Assembly (NCBI RefSeq): GCF_025359345.1
Contig: NZ_JANYGQ010000035.1
Coordinates: forward strand, 62,001-126,000
Source of the DNA: Mucilaginibacter sp.
GTDB taxonomy: Bacteria > Bacteroidota > Bacteroidia > Sphingobacteriales > Sphingobacteriaceae
DNA length: 64,000 nt
Direction of reading: 5' to 3'
Position 1 is the first letter of the stretch. Each line of letters starts with the position of its first letter. Shown here one piece after another: positions 15,778 through 25,067 of this stretch. The notes under the pieces were generated by a model. It did no database searches. It was not told where the DNA came from and saw only the letters and a list, made by a program, of their open reading frames with translations. The position numbers were made by a program, and so were the translations under genes.

Positions 15778-17261
15778 CGCCTGCTAAAAATAGCTTTTAA
15801 TTCTTTTCCCTCTTTAAAATATGCACCGGCTAAAAATATCACCAGCAGCGCATTCCCTACAAATATATTACGTTTAAATACATAGAATGATAAATAAACG
15901 AACACCATTGAAATAATAATATAAACCAGGTTCTTTTTTACATTATATGGTATTGGGTAATTTTTTTGCCCCCAAACGTACGACATTATCATCATACAGG
16001 TATACGCCGCGAACGACACCCAGGCCGATGCCATATAGCTGTACGTTGGGATAAACAGGTAATTGAATACAATGGTAACAATAGCGCCTATGCCCGAAAT
16101 ATACAGGCCGTATTTTGTTTGGTCGGAAAGTTTATACCACACCGATAGGTTCATATAAATACCCAGTGCCACATAGCCAAACAGCAGTGGCGGTACCACA
16201 TCAAGCCCTACCCAATAATTGTGGTTATTTACATAGTATTTTAATATCTGGACATTAGCAACAATGCCAACAAACATTATGCAAATGGTGATAACAAAAT
16301 AGTCCATTATACGGGCGTAGGTTTGGCCTGCGTTTTTATTTTTGGCATGGCTAAAAAAGAATGGCTCGGCACCCAGCCGGAAAGCCTGTATAAAAATACT
16401 GAGAAATATGGATAGCTTGGCACAGCCGGAGTATACCCCAACATCGTGCTCACTATAGCTGGGATCCAGCATTTTACCGAGTAACAGCTTGTCAAAATTT
16501 TCGTTTACGATGAAGCTCAGGTTGGCTACCAGCACAGGCCAGCTGTATAGCAGCATATTGCTGAAAATGCTTCGGTTAAAATTAAACTGTATCCAGGCCA
16601 ATTGCGGCGTCAGCATTAAAAACGTTACCGCGCTGGCTACCAAGTTCGAGATAAAAACATAGCCTACCCAGCCTCCATGGAACCAGCTTGCGCACCATTG
16701 TGCACCGGCCAAATGATTCCGTATAATGTAAGGTATAACAAAAATAAACACCAGGTTGAGCGTTACCATTACCACAATGTTTACAACTTTTACCAGTCCA
16801 TATACCATTGGGCGTCCATCGGCACGCAGCTTGGCAAAAGGCAGTACGCAAAGGTTATCCAGCACCAATATCCCCAGGAAATATTTTATATACTGTTCAT
16901 ATTCGGCTTGCGAAGTATTTTTGCCAATCTTGATAAAACCGGCTATTTGATGCACGAATGGAAAGGTAAGCAAAAGGAACAACCCGGTAAGCAAGGCTAC
17001 CGCCCAAAAACCATTGTTATAAACCTCGCGCTTTTTTTCAGGCATCTTGTTCATGTACCTGAAAAATGTGGTCTCCATACCGAACGACAGTATTGCATTG
17101 AAAATTGATGCGTAACTGAACATGGTAGTGAAAATGCCGTAAACGGCAGGATTGTAAGTGGTAGTGTAAAGTGGGGTGAGTACAGAGCTGAGCAGCCGCT
17201 GTACTATTGTAGTTAAACCATATAAGGCTGTTTGGCCTGCGAATTTTTTAGCGGTCGACAA
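15774..17261 (-). CDS. Oligosaccharide flippase-like (Wzx/MOP) membrane protein
   Basis: Encodes 495 residues with about 14 hydrophobic helices, the size and layout of the MOP exporter superfamily. The start (FAGQTALYGLTTIVQRLLS) and the YTTTYNPAVYGIF loop are typical of Bacteroidota flippases that move lipid-linked glycans. The initiation codon is TTG at 17261; no ATG or GTG lies between it and the conserved N-terminus. It is the first gene of a row with dut, a TPR protein, a DUF4292 lipoprotein and EnvC, all pointing to envelope assembly. The substrate is unknown. Confidence 0.88.
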   Translation of the reverse strand: MSTAKKFAGQTALYGLTTIVQRLLSSVLTPLYTTTYNPAVYGIFTTMFSYASIFNAILSFGMETTFFRYMNKMPEKKREVYNNGFWAVALLTGLFLLLTFPFVHQIAGFIKIGKNTSQAEYEQYIKYFLGILVLDNLCVLPFAKLRADGRPMVYGLVKVVNIVVMVTLNLVFIFVIPYIIRNHLAGAQWCASWFHGGWVGYVFISNLVASAVTFLMLTPQLAWIQFNFNRSIFSNMLLYSWPVLVANLSFIVNENFDKLLLGKMLDPSYSEHDVGVYSGCAKLSIFLSIFIQAFRLGAEPFFFSHAKNKNAGQTYARIMDYFVITICIMFVGIVANVQILKYYVNNHNYWVGLDVVPPLLFGYVALGIYMNLSVWYKLSDQTKYGLYISGIGAIVTIVFNYLFIPTYSYMASAWVSFAAYTCMMIMSYVWGQKNYPIPYNVKKNLVYIIISMVFVYLSFYVFKRNIFVGNALLVIFLAGAYFKEGKELKAIFSRR

Positions 17262-17306
17262 TGTTTGTATTAACGAAATTTGGTTTGAAAACTTATACCC
17301 GTATTG

Positions 17307-17579
17307 CTATTTTCTAACAACCTCAAAATTACGATAGTTTTTTAATTCGCCTTCATGGGTTTCAACATCATTTACTTCGGCATGCTCTGGGCCCTCATGG
17401 CACCACTCCAAAAACATCTCCATTGCAAATCTGTCGCCCTCGGCAGCCACAAAAACATCGCCGTTTGGTTCGTTTCTTACAAAGCCCTTAACCCCCAACT
17501 GATCTGCGACAGCCTTGGTTGCTGCCCGGTATGATACGCCTTGCACGTTGCCTTTTATTGTTATATCGAGGTGGGTCAT
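17307..17579 (-). CDS. acyP: Acylphosphatase
   Basis: 90 residues from the ATG at 17579, chosen over an upstream in-frame start at 17645 because the fold begins right after it (MTHLDITIKGNVQG). The signature GNVQGVSYR carries the catalytic Arg, and GFVRNEPNGDV carries the catalytic Asn. The enzyme hydrolyses acyl phosphates such as carbamoyl phosphate or 1,3-bisphosphoglycerate in the cytoplasm. It stands between the flippase row and the amidohydrolase gene, on the same strand. The size is normal for the family. Confidence 0.92.
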   Translation of the reverse strand: MTHLDITIKGNVQGVSYRAATKAVADQLGVKGFVRNEPNGDVFVAAEGDRFAMEMFLEWCHEGPEHAEVNDVETHEGELKNYRNFEVVRK

Positions 17580-17670
17580 TTTGTTGGAAATTGTTGAAAT
17601 GTTGTAAAGTTGGAATGTTGCAATGTTAGGGAAATTTGCTTTCAAAACAAACCGGTCAAACGTTTCAACC

Positions 17671-18846
17671 TTACAACAATCGCCTCACCTTCGTCTCCGG
17701 CGTAATCTTATTCCCATCTAATCCTGTTATCAAATTAAGGCCGGGGGTTTTACCTGGCTCAAGGGAGCCTTTTTCATCGTCGATACCAAGGTATTTGGCT
17801 CCGTTAAGTGTTCCCCATTGTATAAGCATCTGCGTACTTATGGATTGGAATTTTTGCTGTATGGTACGCATCTCGCTTAAAATACACAGCTTGTTGTTCG
17901 ATGCCAGGCTATCGGTACCCAAAGTAATATTATAACCCTGGCCGATGAATAACTCAATTTTAGGTAAAAAGCCCTCGATATAAAGATTGGCGTTAGGGCA
18001 AAAGCAGAAATGTATCCTGCGGTCGAACCGTTTGATGAAGTAGATGTCTTTTAAATTGGTGCAGGTGTTATGCACCAATAAAACCTCCTGCTTATTGGTT
18101 AGCAGCGGCAAAATTGACTGAATGGAATTACGCGCCTGCGGTTTAAAATGAGTGATGTCCAGCCCGAAGTGCGCATACAAATCATTAAACGAACCCAGTT
18201 TATACCTGTAAAATTTATTCTCGTCCTCACACTCCTGGTTATGGATGCTGATAAGGTTATGCCCCGTATCGCTGTATTTTTGCAATAACTTAAACAGTTC
18301 TTTCGATACTGAATATGGCGCATGAGGCGTAATGGAGCATGGCATCGGTTTAAACTCATTAAGCAACGACAGCGCTTTATCGAACACTTCCTGCGCCCTT
18401 CCGGGTATAAAACCAAAGGTTTCAATAAAACTATGGTAGTATAGCTTACTGCTTTTTTTTATGTCGATAGTGCTGCTGGTGTTTGAAATATCGCCTACCG
18501 CTACAATTCCGTTGTCGTACATTTCAGCATCAGCTTTGGTGGCAGCTTCCAGTACCAGGGCACTGTCAGCGCTCCTGTTAGTTTGAATATCGATGATAAA
18601 ATTAACCAGGCCTATTTGCTGCTTAACTTTGTCTTTCAGATGTGAGAGTTCGAGATGGCAATGTGTATTAACAAAACCAGGGCATATAATGCCGCTAACC
18701 TGTTCAACAGGCGAGCTAAATGTTTCTGTCGACAAAGCGGGGTCGATAACCGAAATTATCTTACCAAAATCATCAACAGTAACTATTCCATTTTTAATTG
18801 GATCGGCACAAACAGGATAAACGTAATCGGCTTTAAAACTTTTCAT
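17671..18846 (-). CDS. Amidohydrolase/deaminase, aminofutalosine-deaminase-like
   Basis: Encodes 391 residues of the amidohydrolase superfamily with a TIM barrel. Metal-site motifs are NTHCHLELSHLK (HxH at about residue 62), SIHNQECEDE, LVHNTCT and LGTDSLASN with the conserved Asp. The sequence HLELSH resembles that of aminodeoxyfutalosine deaminases of the alternative menaquinone pathway, but it also occurs in other nucleoside deaminases and chlorohydrolases; no other mqn gene is in the window. Expected reaction: hydrolytic deamination of an aromatic nucleoside-type substrate. It is divergent from rlmN, with 130 bases between. Confidence 0.75.
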   Translation of the reverse strand: MKSFKADYVYPVCADPIKNGIVTVDDFGKIISVIDPALSTETFSSPVEQVSGIICPGFVNTHCHLELSHLKDKVKQQIGLVNFIIDIQTNRSADSALVLEAATKADAEMYDNGIVAVGDISNTSSTIDIKKSSKLYYHSFIETFGFIPGRAQEVFDKALSLLNEFKPMPCSITPHAPYSVSKELFKLLQKYSDTGHNLISIHNQECEDENKFYRYKLGSFNDLYAHFGLDITHFKPQARNSIQSILPLLTNKQEVLLVHNTCTNLKDIYFIKRFDRRIHFCFCPNANLYIEGFLPKIELFIGQGYNITLGTDSLASNNKLCILSEMRTIQQKFQSISTQMLIQWGTLNGAKYLGIDDEKGSLEPGKTPGLNLITGLDGNKITPETKVRRLL

Positions 18847-18964
18847 TCAAGTATTAGTAACACTTCTCGTTGACAAATCCAATTAATATTAATTACATTA
18901 ACTCTCAGTTATTGTTTTAATTATAATTGAATGTCATTCAAAATAAGATGATTTTTTTATTTAG

Positions 18965-18972
18965 TACCTTTG
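18965..18972 (+). promoter_or_regulatory. -7 promoter box of rlmN
   Basis: TACCTTTG matches the Bacteroidota -7 consensus TAnnTTTG. It ends four bases before the GTG start of rlmN (18977), which would make the transcript leaderless or nearly so. No clear -33 TTTG box lies 17-23 bases upstream. Confidence 0.5.
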
Positions 18973-18976
18973 TATC

Positions 18977-20035
18977 GTGATTAATACAAAAGAGAAAATA
19001 GATATCCGCAGCCTAAGTCTCAATGCTTTGCAGGAACATTTCATCAAAATGGATGAAAAAGCGTTCAGGGCAAAACAGGTTTATGAGTGGCTTTGGAAAA
19101 AATCATGCTTTTCGTTCGACGAGATGAGTAATATTTCAAAAGAACTGCGTGTCAAACTGAACGACAATTTCACTATCAACAATGTTAAAATCCATAACTC
19201 ACAGTTCAGCGCGGATAAAACTATAAAAAATTCTTTTATTTTACACGATACTCATTTAATTGAGGGTGTTTTAATCCCGACTCCCGGCCGTATGACAGCC
19301 TGTGTCTCGTCGCAGGTGGGCTGTAGCTTAACCTGTAAGTTCTGCGCTACCGGCTATATGGAGCGCAAACGAAACCTTAACCCCGATGAAATTTACGACC
19401 AGGTGGTATTGATTGACCGCCAGGCAAAAGAAAACTACGGCATACCGCTTTCAAACATTGTGTACATGGGCATGGGCGAGCCTTTGCTGAATTATAAGAA
19501 TGTGCTGGAGTCGGTTGAAAAAATAACCTCCGAAGAAGGGTTGAATATGGCGGCAAAAAGGATTACCGTATCAACCGCCGGCATCGCCAAAATGATAAAA
19601 AAACTGGGCGACGACCAGGTGAAGTTTAACCTGGCCCTGTCCTTACACGCTGCCAACGACGAAAAGCGCAACACCATAATGCCGATAAACGAGCAAAATT
19701 CGTTAAAAGCATTAGCGGAGGCTTTAAAATATTACTACGCTAAAACCAAAAACCCGGTAACCTACGAGTATATTATTTTTGATGGCTTTAATGATAATAT
19801 ATCAGATGCTGCCGAACTGGCGCAATTTTGTAAACATCTGCCCTGCAAAGTAAATATTATAGAATATAACCCCATATCCATGGCCGCATTCATCAACGCC
19901 GGCGAAGATAAAGTTGAAGCATTTGCCGACTATCTGAAAAAGCAAGGCGTTAACGTTCACTTGCGCCGAAGCCGCGGTAAGGATATTGACGCTGCTTGCG
20001 GGCAATTGGCGATAAAGGACGAAGCGAAGGTATGA
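18977..20035 (+). CDS. rlmN: 23S rRNA (A2503-C2) methyltransferase RlmN
   Basis: Encodes 352 residues, a radical-SAM enzyme. The CxxxCxxC cluster is C116-C120-C123 (GCSLTCKFC), and the C-terminal Cys341 (DAACGQL) is the conserved resolving Cys that the two-Cys mechanism needs. It methylates C2 of A2503 in 23S rRNA and of A37 in some tRNAs. Start is GTG: the region just after (IDIRSLSLNALQEHF) is the usual beginning of the family, so the GTG at 18977 is right or nearly so. It is a single gene flanked by an inverted repeat. Confidence 0.95.
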   Translation: MINTKEKIDIRSLSLNALQEHFIKMDEKAFRAKQVYEWLWKKSCFSFDEMSNISKELRVKLNDNFTINNVKIHNSQFSADKTIKNSFILHDTHLIEGVLIPTPGRMTACVSSQVGCSLTCKFCATGYMERKRNLNPDEIYDQVVLIDRQAKENYGIPLSNIVYMGMGEPLLNYKNVLESVEKITSEEGLNMAAKRITVSTAGIAKMIKKLGDDQVKFNLALSLHAANDEKRNTIMPINEQNSLKALAEALKYYYAKTKNPVTYEYIIFDGFNDNISDAAELAQFCKHLPCKVNIIEYNPISMAAFINAGEDKVEAFADYLKKQGVNVHLRRSRGKDIDAACGQLAIKDEAKV

Positions 20036-20058
20036 TGTACGGATAGCACTCTCTATCA

Positions 20059-20206
20059 CGTCATTGCGAGGAACGAAGCAACCTCTACACATGCTAATCA
20101 ACGAAACGAAAAATTTGTGGCGACCTTTCAGCTGCATTTAGGTTCCCATAAACATATTGGTCCGCGAATGTCCTTCGTAGAGGTGGCTTCGTTCCTCGCC
20201 ATGACG
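20059..20206. repeat. 30-bp-armed inverted repeat (CGAGGAACGAAGC type)
   Basis: Arms at 20059-20088 and 20177-20206 are reverse complements with two mismatches over 30 bases. The GCGAGGAACGAAGC core is a widely scattered intergenic motif in bacteria. The 88-base loop encodes nothing evident. It follows rlmN. Confidence 0.85.
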
Positions 20207-20268
20207 TTAGGGGTTAGTTAGTCACCTTTTTTCTTGACTCTTGATTCTTTTTCCCCTAAATTGCCCCC

Positions 20269-20967
20269 ATGAACCTGCAACGCAGCTACCTGGCCGATTT
20301 TGTTTCATTGTTATTCCCTGAACTTTGCGCAGCCTGCCGCGAAAGCCTGGTAGCTAATGAACACCTGCTTTGTACCGATTGCCGTTTTAACTTACCCTAC
20401 ACCAACTTCCATTTACAGCCAGATAATATTGTTGCCCGGCAGTTTTGGGGTAAAATTAATATTGAGGCGGCATTTGCGCTTTTTTACTTTAATAAGGGTG
20501 GCAAAATTCAAAACATACTGCACCAGCTTAAATATAACGGCCAGCAAAAAGTCGGTAACCTGCTGGGCAACATAGCCGGTGGGCAATTGGCGAAAAACGA
20601 AATATTTAACACCGTCGATTTTATCATACCCGTGCCGCTGCACAAGAAACGATTCAGGGAACGCGGCTATAACCAAAGCACCCGCTTTGCCGAAGGGCTT
20701 GCCGATAAATTAAATGCTGCGGTTGAGGAAGATAACCTGGTGCGCGTTAAATCTACCGAAACTCAAACCCATAAATCCCGCTTTGCCAGATTTGAGAATA
20801 TGCAGGAAGTTTTTGTGATTATTAACCCGGAAAAACTTAAAGGCAAACATGTATTGCTTGTTGATGATGTGATAACAACCGGCTCCACACTCGAGGCCTG
20901 CGGCGAACAACTACTTAAAGTTGAAGGGTTAAAATTGAGTATTGCTACAATTGCTTACGCTGAGTAG
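20269..20967 (+). CDS. comF: ComF family phosphoribosyltransferase-like protein
   Basis: Encodes 232 residues. A zinc-finger-like start (C20xxC23 and C35xxC38, in LCAACRES and LLCTDCRF) precedes a phosphoribosyltransferase domain whose PRPP loop is VLLVDDVITTGST at about 194-206. ComF proteins are needed for DNA uptake in transformable bacteria, though the substrate is unknown and many non-competent species carry them. The sequence from IPVPLHKKRFRERGYNQ to THKSRF matches the family. It is a lone gene with no com operon nearby. Confidence 0.9.
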   Translation: MNLQRSYLADFVSLLFPELCAACRESLVANEHLLCTDCRFNLPYTNFHLQPDNIVARQFWGKINIEAAFALFYFNKGGKIQNILHQLKYNGQQKVGNLLGNIAGGQLAKNEIFNTVDFIIPVPLHKKRFRERGYNQSTRFAEGLADKLNAAVEEDNLVRVKSTETQTHKSRFARFENMQEVFVIINPEKLKGKHVLLVDDVITTGSTLEACGEQLLKVEGLKLSIATIAYAE

Positions 20968-21038
20968 TTCATGGTTGATAGTTCATAGCAGGAAGGATCC
21001 TTCTAACCTCTGACCTCCAGCCTCTAATCACTAAAAAA

Positions 21039-21428
21039 CTAAACCTTCTGGTATGCGCTTAGTTTTTCGAAAAGATTTTTTGGCTCGAACGGTTTCAGGA
21101 TATAATCATTCATACCGGCTTCGGAAATCTGGTCGCGTTCGCTGCTTAGCATTGATGCGGTAAGGGCAATAATCGGTAACTGCTGGAAATAAGCTCCGGG
21201 TGTAGCGCGAATTACTTGCGTAGCCTCAATCCCGCCCATCTCGGGCATATAAACATCCATTAACACAACATCATAGTTCTGGTTGGTGGTAACCTTCTCG
21301 ACGGCCTGTAAGCCATTTTCGGCAAAATCAGCCTGGGCTCCCCAACGGGTAAGCACTTTGTTAATTAATAACCTGTTTATGTTGTTATCATCAACAACCA
21401 GCACATTAATATTTAATTCTGTTTCCAC
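21039..21428 (-). CDS. Stand-alone response-regulator receiver protein
   Basis: 129 residues containing only a receiver (CheY-like) domain. The acidic pair is D13-D14 (LVVDDNN), the phosphoacceptor is Asp58 (VVLMDVYMPEMGG) and the conserved Lys is in YILKPFEP near 110. The NNINRLLINKVL start resembles receivers found at the end of hybrid sensor kinases. Initiation is at GTG (21428); no ATG is near. No sensor kinase is adjacent, so it may be a phosphorelay shuttle or act by protein binding. It is downstream of glyA on the same strand. Confidence 0.88.
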   Translation of the reverse strand: METELNINVLVVDDNNINRLLINKVLTRWGAQADFAENGLQAVEKVTTNQNYDVVLMDVYMPEMGGIEATQVIRATPGAYFQQLPIIALTASMLSSERDQISEAGMNDYILKPFEPKNLFEKLSAYQKV

Positions 21429-21502
21429 TTTGTAGAATTTTAGTAGGTATGAATTATGCCCCTTATACGTTGCGACATTAAAAAGGTTGTAAAATAGTCC
21501 AA

Positions 21503-21563
21503 AGTCGATAGTCTTAAGTCTATAGTCAAAATAAAACTTGATTTAGACTTAAGACTATCGACT
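21503..21563. repeat. Hairpin repeat, AGTCTTAAGTC type, copy 1
   Basis: Perfect 18-bp arms at 21503-21520 (AGTCGATAGTCTTAAGTC) and 21546-21563, with a 25-base loop. The arms are identical to those of the element at 27014-27061. It lies just past the stop of glyA, where it could end or protect the transcript. Confidence 0.85.
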
Positions 21564-21582
21564 CAAGACTTCAGACTTAATA

Positions 21583-22875
21583 CTAATCTATTTCAGCATG
21601 TTTCGCCCGATACAGCGGATAATCATGCATCAGCTTGTGTACTTTTTTACGCACTTTTTTCAGGTTTTCCTCATTTTCCGGGTCGGTAATTACCTGGTCA
21701 ATCAGCTCAACTATATCTTCCATTTGCTTTTCCTTCATTTCGCGGGTAGTAATAGCGGCAGTACCCACACGGATGCCTGAAGTAACAAACGGCGATTTAT
21801 CATCAAATGGCACCATATTTTTATTTACGGTGATGTCGGCAGCAACCAAGGCATTCTCGGCAGCTTTACCTGTGATGTTTTTATTCCTAAGATCGATTAA
21901 CAGCAAATGGTTGTCAGTACCGCCAGAGATTATTTCATAGCCACGGCTTACAAAAGCTTTCGCCATTGCCGCGCCGTTCTTTTTAACCTGAACGATGTAT
22001 TTCATGTAATCCTCACTCAAAGCCTCACCAAATGCAATAGCTTTAGCAGCAATGATATGCTCTAACGGACCACCTTGTGTGCCAGGGAAAACAGCCATAT
22101 CCAACAACGCTGACATCATCCTGATCTCGCCCTTTGGTGTTTTTAAGCCCCATGGGTTTTCAAAATCTTTGCCCAGCAATATCATGCCGCCACGCGGGCC
22201 GCGCAGGGTTTTGTGTGTAGTTGTAGTAACAATATGGCAATGTGGCAGCGGGTCGTTTAGTAAACCGCGGGCAATTAGGCCGGCAGGGTGCGATATATCG
22301 GCCAGCACCAATGCGCCAACTTCATCAGCCACTGCACGAATAAACTCATAATCCCAATCGCGTGAGTAAGCAGACGCACCGCAGATAATCAGTTTTGGCT
22401 TTTGCTCCAACGCCACTTTTTTAAGCATGTCGTAGTCAACCAAACCGGTTTCCTTTTTCACACCATAAAAATGCGGCTCGTATAGCTTACCCGAAAAATT
22501 CACCGGCGAACCATGTGTTAAGTGGCCGCCATGCGACAAATCAAAGCCTAAAATTTTATCGCCCGGCTTTAGCACAGCCAGCATAACTGCGGCATTAGCT
22601 TGCGCACCTGAGTGAGGCTGAACGTTTGCCCATTCTGCGTTAAAAAGTTCTTTGGCTCTTTCAATAGCTATTGTTTCAATTTCGTCAACCACCTGGCAGC
22701 CGCCATAGTAGCGTTTGCCCGGCAGGCCTTCGGCATATTTATTGGTGGCCACAGAACCAGCGGCTTCCATAACCTGCCTGCTAACAAAATTTTCTGACGC
22801 AATGAGCTCTATGCCTTCTTCCTGGCGTTCCTGCTCCTCGTCCAATAGCTTAAAAATTAATTTGTCTCTTTTCAT
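21583..22875 (-). CDS. glyA: Serine hydroxymethyltransferase
   Basis: Encodes 430 residues, the usual size. The PLP lysine is Lys222 in TTTTHKTLRGPRGG. Other motifs are QPHSGAQAN (about 86-94), SHPAGLIARG (195-204) and LPGKRYYGG (51-59). It interconverts serine and glycine, passing the hydroxymethyl group to tetrahydrofolate, and so feeds one-carbon metabolism in the cytoplasm. About 240 AT-rich bases upstream hold its promoter; a hairpin repeat lies just past its stop. Confidence 0.97.
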   Translation of the reverse strand: MKRDKLIFKLLDEEQERQEEGIELIASENFVSRQVMEAAGSVATNKYAEGLPGKRYYGGCQVVDEIETIAIERAKELFNAEWANVQPHSGAQANAAVMLAVLKPGDKILGFDLSHGGHLTHGSPVNFSGKLYEPHFYGVKKETGLVDYDMLKKVALEQKPKLIICGASAYSRDWDYEFIRAVADEVGALVLADISHPAGLIARGLLNDPLPHCHIVTTTTHKTLRGPRGGMILLGKDFENPWGLKTPKGEIRMMSALLDMAVFPGTQGGPLEHIIAAKAIAFGEALSEDYMKYIVQVKKNGAAMAKAFVSRGYEIISGGTDNHLLLIDLRNKNITGKAAENALVAADITVNKNMVPFDDKSPFVTSGIRVGTAAITTREMKEKQMEDIVELIDQVITDPENEENLKKVRKKVHKLMHDYPLYRAKHAEID

Positions 22876-23116
22876 TGTGATTATTAAACGCTGCTAAGTT
22901 AGCTAAAAAATAAGTTTTGATTAAAGATTTGAGCGGTTAGCTAAAACATTTAATAGGTGCACAATTTAATTTGCTAATTAGGCACTTAAGGCAAATAAAT
23001 TACTCCGATTTTAAACGTTTACCCTTGAAATTTGATGTCATATTTATTTAGCTATACCCCTATTTTATGACAGGCATAAGGAAAATATTCAATATTTTAA
23101 TATTATGGGGCTGTAG

Positions 23117-23869
23117 TCAGGCGCCCGGCTTCGCCGAAATCCAGAAGTTGTTATACCCCAACCCTACCTGTATATCAATTAATTCCTGCTGCAGCATTTC
23201 CAACACCGCTAAAAAATTGTAAACAAATTGTACCTTATTTTCCGATTGTGCAGCAATAGCTTTAAAATCCATCATTTTGTTGATACGCAGTAAATCGCCA
23301 ATTGCTTTTTTTTGCTGCTCAATAGTATATGGATATTGTACTACGGTATGGGTGACCTCCTCGCTCCGGTTAAGATATTTTTTCATCAACCGGCCATAAA
23401 CTATCATCAGCTTATACAGGTTCAGTTCTGATAATTCTTCGCCCGGTTGAGCTATTGCTTCTGTTTGCTCGATATCAAACTTTATGTTGCCGCGTTTTTC
23501 CTGCATAAAGCGCCCGTCTTCCAGCGGGTGCAGTTCTTCGCATATTTCTTTAAATTTCTTGTACTCAATTAGCTTACGTATCAGATCTTCCTTGGTATCG
23601 GTTTGGTTGCCGTCATCTTCGGCTTCGTACCGTGGTAGCAGCATCTTGGCCTTTATACGCATCAAGGTAGCTGCTACAATAATAAACTCGCTGGCCAGCT
23701 CCATATTGAGGCTGCTCATCTGGTGGATGTAGTTTAAAAAGTCGTCGGTAATTTTTGCAATAGGTATATCGTGAATTTCCAGTTCATCCCGCTCAATAAA
23801 AAATAACAGCAAGTCAAAAGGCCCCTCAAACTGGGGCAGCTTTATCTCAAAGTTTTCTTCGGCTGTCAT
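23117..23869 (-). CDS. scpA: Segregation and condensation protein A
   Basis: Encodes 250 residues. The N-terminal signature KLPQFEGPFDLLLFFIERDELEIHDIPIAKI-type pattern is present (positions 9-40; key residues FEGPFDLLL and DIPI), as is a helical middle and a winged-helix end. ScpA is the kleisin subunit that, with ScpB and the Smc ATPase, compacts and segregates the chromosome. Size is as expected. Neither scpB nor smc is near. The gene is alone on its strand; the region between its stop and glyA is AT-rich and shows no gene. Confidence 0.93.
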   Translation of the reverse strand: MTAEENFEIKLPQFEGPFDLLLFFIERDELEIHDIPIAKITDDFLNYIHQMSSLNMELASEFIIVAATLMRIKAKMLLPRYEAEDDGNQTDTKEDLIRKLIEYKKFKEICEELHPLEDGRFMQEKRGNIKFDIEQTEAIAQPGEELSELNLYKLMIVYGRLMKKYLNRSEEVTHTVVQYPYTIEQQKKAIGDLLRINKMMDFKAIAAQSENKVQFVYNFLAVLEMLQQELIDIQVGLGYNNFWISAKPGA

Positions 23870-24064
23870 TGGCCCAAAAGTAGGTTAATTTTTAAGAGTT
23901 GTAAAGAAAGATTTACCTGCAGCGCGGCTTTGTGCCCCCAATAAAGTGGCCTATTGTAACAAAAATTCTCCAATTACAGTATAAGTGCGGGTTGTTGCAA
24001 AAATCCCGGGATTTCTTAGCAACAAAGGACTGATAAATTATTGTGCCACTTGAAACAAGACTAC

Positions 24065-24880
24065 ATGAAGTTAAATTATACCCGCATTATACTGATGGCA
24101 ACTGCAGTTGTATTTTTTTATACAGCATGTAAAAAATCGGAAACAAAGCCTGCGGCGAATACTGCAAGCCTTACCGATACGTCAACTTCTAAAATTGCAT
24201 TCAGCCTGATGCAGGGATTAACTGGTGCATATGGCGGCACTAATATTAACGATGGTGTTAAGGCAGAGTCGAACATAACCGACGGACAGAACAACGGCGC
24301 TATCGTATTTAAGAAAGTTCCGTTATGCGGATTTACCATCGACACCACCTTTAATACCAAAACAAAATCGGCCGATACCAGTAAAACCTTTTTCGGCAAT
24401 TTTAAATTTGTATATACCTGCAGCACCGACAGGCCCGACGGCTACCTTACACATGATAGCGTAGTCCGCGTGGCTGTTTCTCCGCTGCTTAAAAATACGT
24501 TTACGGCAGCACAGGACTATACCGTAAAGGCGCTGGATACAACCTATAAGCTTGTTTCAACCAGTGGGTCGATACTATCCGTTACAGACAATGCAATATA
24601 TAAGGACGGTTTTTCGGTAGGTTATGACTACAACTACAACAGCTATAAACTGCGCGGCCTAAAAATTGATTTCACAAAAGGCAGCGCCGACATAATAACC
24701 GGAGTTGCTGAATTTAAAAGCACCACCAGTTACCTGCATCCCGGCGATAAACAGGTAACAGAAGTGAGCAATACAGGTACAATCACTTTTTTGGGAAACC
24801 ACAAAGCCAGGCTGCACCTTAACGAGAAAAACAAGTCGTACTCGGTTGATCTGCTTACCGGCGTTGTTACCGCCATTTGA
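24065..24880 (+). CDS. Putative lipoprotein, unknown function
   Basis: About 271 residues from the ATG at 24065, preferred over a TTG at 24041 because it places the signal at the N-terminus (MKLNYTRIILMATAVVF). The lipobox is FYTAC with Cys at about 23. The mature part is Thr-, Ser- and Asp-rich, probably beta-sandwich, with no recognised catalytic motif. It is likely an exported outer-surface lipoprotein of the kind common in Bacteroidota. It lies alone between scpA and dxs and is followed by a hairpin repeat. Confidence 0.75.
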   Translation: MKLNYTRIILMATAVVFFYTACKKSETKPAANTASLTDTSTSKIAFSLMQGLTGAYGGTNINDGVKAESNITDGQNNGAIVFKKVPLCGFTIDTTFNTKTKSADTSKTFFGNFKFVYTCSTDRPDGYLTHDSVVRVAVSPLLKNTFTAAQDYTVKALDTTYKLVSTSGSILSVTDNAIYKDGFSVGYDYNYNSYKLRGLKIDFTKGSADIITGVAEFKSTTSYLHPGDKQVTEVSNTGTITFLGNHKARLHLNEKNKSYSVDLLTGVVTAI

Positions 24881-24903
24881 TATAGTCCTAAGTCTTGAGT
24901 CGA

Positions 24904-24939
24904 AAGTCCAAAGTCATTGTAGTTTTTCACTTTGGACTT
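24904..24939. repeat. Hairpin repeat, AGTCCAAAGT type
   Basis: Arms AAGTCCAAAGT at 24904-24914 and its exact complement at 24929-24939, extended by imperfect AGTCTTGAG-type sequence on both sides (about 24884-24962). A relative of the elements at 21503 and 27014. It lies just past the lipoprotein gene. Confidence 0.75.
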
Positions 24940-25067
24940 AGTACTTCAGACTAAAGACTTAACAATATTAACATCCCCCCGTCATTGTGCATTAATTATT
25001 CAAAAAGGTAGTATTTAATTTATAATAAATTGCCGTACTTTGTGGGTTAAACATTGTAAGGACTTAA

